From contig JADJVD010000008.1 in NCBI GenBank assembly GCA_016716745.1, forward strand, positions 62,001 through 126,000: a DNA stretch of 64,000 nt, written 5' to 3'. This document shows, one piece after another, positions 62,509 through 64,000 of this stretch. The notes beneath the pieces are model-generated. The model saw nothing but the letters and a program-made list of their open reading frames with translations. It was not told where the DNA came from and ran no database searches. The position numbers and the translations under genes were made by a program. Within the stretch, counting starts at the first letter, position 1. Each line of letters begins with the position of its first letter. Source of the stretch: Hyphomicrobiales bacterium. Lineage in GTDB: Bacteria > Pseudomonadota > Alphaproteobacteria > Rhizobiales > Beijerinckiaceae.

Positions 62509-62883
62509 TCAGCGAATGGTCTTCGGATTGACGGCCTCGCGCTGGCCGCTCTTGGCCTTGCCGGTCTTCGTTTTTGTCGCGGACGGCGCCTGCGCGCCCT
62601 TCTTGCCCGCGTGCCAGCCGCGCATGTCGTAGAGGCCGGGCATGCCCGGATGATTGAATGGAGTGTACCAGGCGCCCTGGTCCTTCAGGCCGAGCGTGTC
62701 GGGATAAGGCTTCGTCACGCCATGCAGGTACCGGTCGCTCCAACCGGCGTCCTTCTGGACCTCCTTGATGACTGGCGCGCCCGCGGGTCGTTGATCCGGG
62801 GTCAATCCGGCGATCGGGTAGTCTTGGGCGGCCGCCACATTGAAGGCGAGGATCGAGAAGAGAGCCGTCGCTGCAAACCGCAT
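62509..62883 (-). CDS. Small periplasmic protein, first gene of the molybdoenzyme operon
   Basis: A 124-residue protein of no family I can name. It has a signal peptide (MRFAATALFSILAFNVAAAQ). The mature part is rich in Pro, Gly and aromatic residues (YPIAGLTPDQRPAGAPVIKE, GWSDRYLHGVTKPYPDTLGL, GAWYTPFNHPGMPGLYDMRG) and ends in a basic Lys/Thr/Ala tail. There is no Cys and no haem motif. The ATG at 62883 is 43 bp from the predicted sigma-54 start point. As the promoter-proximal gene, before the Met-rich protein and the cytochrome, it probably belongs to the same periplasmic process. Confidence 0.7.
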   Translation of the reverse strand: MRFAATALFSILAFNVAAAQDYPIAGLTPDQRPAGAPVIKEVQKDAGWSDRYLHGVTKPYPDTLGLKDQGAWYTPFNHPGMPGLYDMRGWHAGKKGAQAPSATKTKTGKAKSGQREAVNPKTIR

Positions 62884-62936
62884 GCTCAATGTCCCATGTC
62901 TCAGCGCCGCGTCACCCCCGCGGCCGCTCTGATGAT

Positions 62937-62952
62937 GGCAAGTCCCGTGCCG
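62937..62952 (-). promoter_or_regulatory. Sigma-54 (-24/-12) promoter of the molybdoenzyme operon
   Basis: Read on the minus strand the sequence is CGGCACGGGACTTGCC, which matches the TGGCACG-N4-TTGCA consensus with the invariant GG and GC at the correct spacing and two mismatches at outer positions. It places the transcription start near 62926, about 43 bp before the first gene. The operon itself encodes a GAFTGA-containing activator, which supports the call. Confidence 0.75.
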
Positions 62953-63027
62953 GCTCCAAAAATAGCGGTTAACGCATTGTGAATAAACGAAATTACAAAA
63001 CCGGAACGAGAGTCGGTCTGCGCCGGG

Positions 63028-63038
63028 TTCTGCCAGAA
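63028..63038. promoter_or_regulatory. Candidate enhancer (UAS) for the sigma-54 activator, proximal site
   Basis: TTCTGCCAGAA is a palindrome with 5-bp arms, about 75-90 bp upstream of the sigma-54 promoter. A related sequence, TTCTGGCAGCG, lies at 63107-63117; the larger block TGCCAGAATG occurs here and, inverted, there. Paired palindromes at this distance are the usual arrangement for NtrC-type activators. Confidence 0.5.
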
Positions 63039-63106
63039 TGACGGCGCGGCTCTCGCAGGCCGGGAAAAAATCATCTCTACGGCAATGAGTTAGGAGAAAA
63101 ACGCCA

Positions 63107-63117
63107 TTCTGGCAGCG
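63107..63117. promoter_or_regulatory. Candidate enhancer (UAS), distal site
   Basis: TTCTGGCAGCG shares the left arm and centre of the proximal palindrome 79 bp away, but its right arm is imperfect. Its inverted form contains TGCCAGAATGGCG, nearly the TGCCAGAATGACGGCG seen at the proximal site. It lies about 155 bp upstream of the sigma-54 promoter. Confidence 0.4.
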
Positions 63118-63141
63118 GCGCATGGCGAAACGGACGTTCTT

Positions 63142-63687
63142 TCACCCCGGTCCTGCTTCGCCGCGCCCGAGCCGCGTCGTCGCGGCGATCCGCCAGTCGG
63201 CGATCGGAATGTCCTGCGCCGAGGCGACGGCCGCGAGCCGGTCGAAGCGGACTGGCCGTCCGACGAGACGCTGCGCCAGCTCGGTCGTCTCGTCGTCGAT
63301 CGTTCCGTCCCTCGGCCGCCCGTAGAAAAGGGAGACGTGCGGGACGAACCCGGCCGCCGCCCCTCCGGTCCTTGCCGCCGCCGCGCTGCGAAGGGCGGCG
63401 AGCTCCGGCCCGACCGGGAAGGCGGCGTAGAGCGCGCGGAAATACGCCTCGGTCGTCTCGACGCCGCCGACGGGCGCCGCGAAGGGCGGCGCAGCGGCCG
63501 CGATCGGCCCCAGCAGCCCCGCCAGATCCTGCGCGTCCCGCGCCAGATCGCCCATCAGCGTCAGATGCGGGCGAAAGACCGGCCCGCCGCGACGGCGCGC
63601 CAGCTCGTCGACGATCGTTTGCAACAGCGCCTCGTCTTCGGGGCAGGCGAGCAGCCACAGCGAGGCGGCGGAACGGACGGCCGTCAT
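63142..63687 (-). CDS. 2H phosphoesterase (2'-5' RNA ligase / cyclic phosphodiesterase-like)
   Basis: A 181-residue protein with the two hallmark motifs of the 2H superfamily: PHLTLMGDL (HxT near residue 41) and PHVSLFYGRP (HxS near residue 117). The pair forms the active site that opens 2',3'- or 1',2'-cyclic phosphates. The length and spacing suit a plant-type cyclic phosphodiesterase or bacterial LigT/ThpR relative. The biological substrate is not known. It is divergent from an ABC-transporter ATPase gene, and the two share a 97-bp promoter region with a palindrome. The C-terminus is Gly/Arg-rich. It is separate from the molybdoenzyme operon, whose promoter region lies beyond its stop. Confidence 0.8.
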   Translation of the reverse strand: MTAVRSAASLWLLACPEDEALLQTIVDELARRRGGPVFRPHLTLMGDLARDAQDLAGLLGPIAAAAPPFAAPVGGVETTEAYFRALYAAFPVGPELAALRSAAAARTGGAAAGFVPHVSLFYGRPRDGTIDDETTELAQRLVGRPVRFDRLAAVASAQDIPIADWRIAATTRLGRGEAGPG

Positions 63688-63702
63688 CGAAGCGTCATCC
63701 CC

Positions 63703-63714
63703 CTGACATGTCAG
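63703..63714. promoter_or_regulatory. 12-bp palindrome CTGACATGTCAG between divergent genes
   Basis: A perfect inverted repeat in the 97-bp gap between the 2H phosphoesterase and the ABC ATPase genes. It lies 15 bp from the phosphoesterase start, where a repressor would block transcription. The shape resembles GntR- or TetR-type sites, but no regulator gene is in view. Confidence 0.4.
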
Positions 63715-63784
63715 TTGCGGATCACTTCACACCATCATTAGAGTGGCGCGCAAGCGGCCGCAGAGCCGCCGGCAGGGAGAGCGA

Positions 63785-64000
63785 ATGTCCGCAGGCGCAG
63801 CAATAGGGGTCGAGGCGCTCGACGTCTCGTACGGGCGCACGCCCGTGCTCCGCGAGGTCGACCTGACGGTCCCCGCCGGCCGCTTCGTCGCGATGATCGG
63901 CGCCTCGGGCTGCGGCAAGACCACGCTGCTGCGCGCCATGTCCGGCTTCGTGGCGCCGCAGCGCGGCCGCATCCTGCTCGACGGGCGGGACGTCACCGCC
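63785..64000 (+). CDS. ABC transporter ATP-binding protein (5' part, runs off the window)
   Basis: The first 72 residues of an importer-type ATPase: MSAGAAIGVEALDVSYGRTP, then VLREVDLTVPAGRFVAMIGA and a full Walker A (GASGCGKTT), LLRAMSGFVAPQRGRILLDG and RDVTA. The style fits the PotA/iron/2-aminoethylphosphonate importer group. The ATG at 63785 follows GGGAGAG. The neighbouring 2H phosphoesterase would suit a phosphorus-compound locus, but the window ends before the partner genes, so the substrate is undecided. Confidence 0.85.
   Translation, partial: MSAGAAIGVEALDVSYGRTPVLREVDLTVPAGRFVAMIGASGCGKTTLLRAMSGFVAPQRGRILLDGRDVTA

Overview
The window is about 64 kb of very GC-rich bacterial chromosome. 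The protein families point to an alphaproteobacterium, probably Hyphomicrobiales (Rhizobiales) and perhaps near the Methylocystaceae/Beijerinckiaceae: an IalB-family protein, an alphaproteobacterial-style type VI secretion cluster with TssL fused to OmpA, a D-3-hydroxybutyrate dehydrogenase and a SqrR/BigR-like repressor. The lineage is inferred from gene content only.

Left part (1-37.3 kb): a type VI secretion system (T6SS) and accessory genes. At the far left lie a caspase-like gene with a huge coiled-coil tail, a secreted papain-fold protein and two tandem methyltransferases. Then come tssH, G, F, E, hcp, tssC, B and A on the minus strand. vgrG, a small unknown gene, tagH (FHA) and an IalB gene follow on the plus strand. 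A minus-strand block follows: a DUF4384 protein, a second caspase-like protein, an OmpA protein, the Ser/Thr kinase PpkA, the phosphatase PppA, TagF, TssM, TssL-OmpA and TssK. Nearly all core subunits are present; no tssJ and no PAAR gene was found. tssH and tssF each carry one frameshift, and so does the left-edge caspase gene.

Middle (37.6-46.2 kb): a large autotransporter with near-identical 381-bp internal repeats ends at a clear intrinsic terminator. It is followed by an acetolactate-synthase-like ThDP enzyme and a two-gene operon of an acyl-CoA ligase and 3-hydroxybutyrate dehydrogenase. Two copies of a ~114-bp intergenic repeat sit on either side of that operon.

Sulfur-stress-like locus (46.3-51.9 kb): a SqrR/BigR-type ArsR repressor and a DUF2892 membrane protein are transcribed away from an operon of periplasmic adaptor, RND pump, AhpD-like protein and rhodanese. 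One perfect 17-bp palindrome fills the spacer of the repressor's own promoter and overlaps a possible promoter for the other direction.

Molybdoenzyme island (51.9-63.1 kb, minus strand): in order of transcription, a small periplasmic protein, a giant Met-Ser-Gly repeat protein, a pentaheme cytochrome c, a Tat-exported DmsA-like molybdopterin subunit, a DmsB-like iron-sulfur subunit, a TorD-like chaperone, a sensor kinase with a CXXCH haem motif, a sigma-54-dependent response regulator and a Mog-like enzyme. A sequence fitting the sigma-54 -24/-12 consensus lies in front of the first gene, with inverted-repeat candidate enhancer sites upstream. This looks like a self-regulated respiratory or redox-repair system with no membrane anchor subunit. 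Together with its methionine-rich partner it is the best candidate here for an undescribed system. The window ends with a 2H phosphoesterase and the start of an ABC-transporter ATPase.
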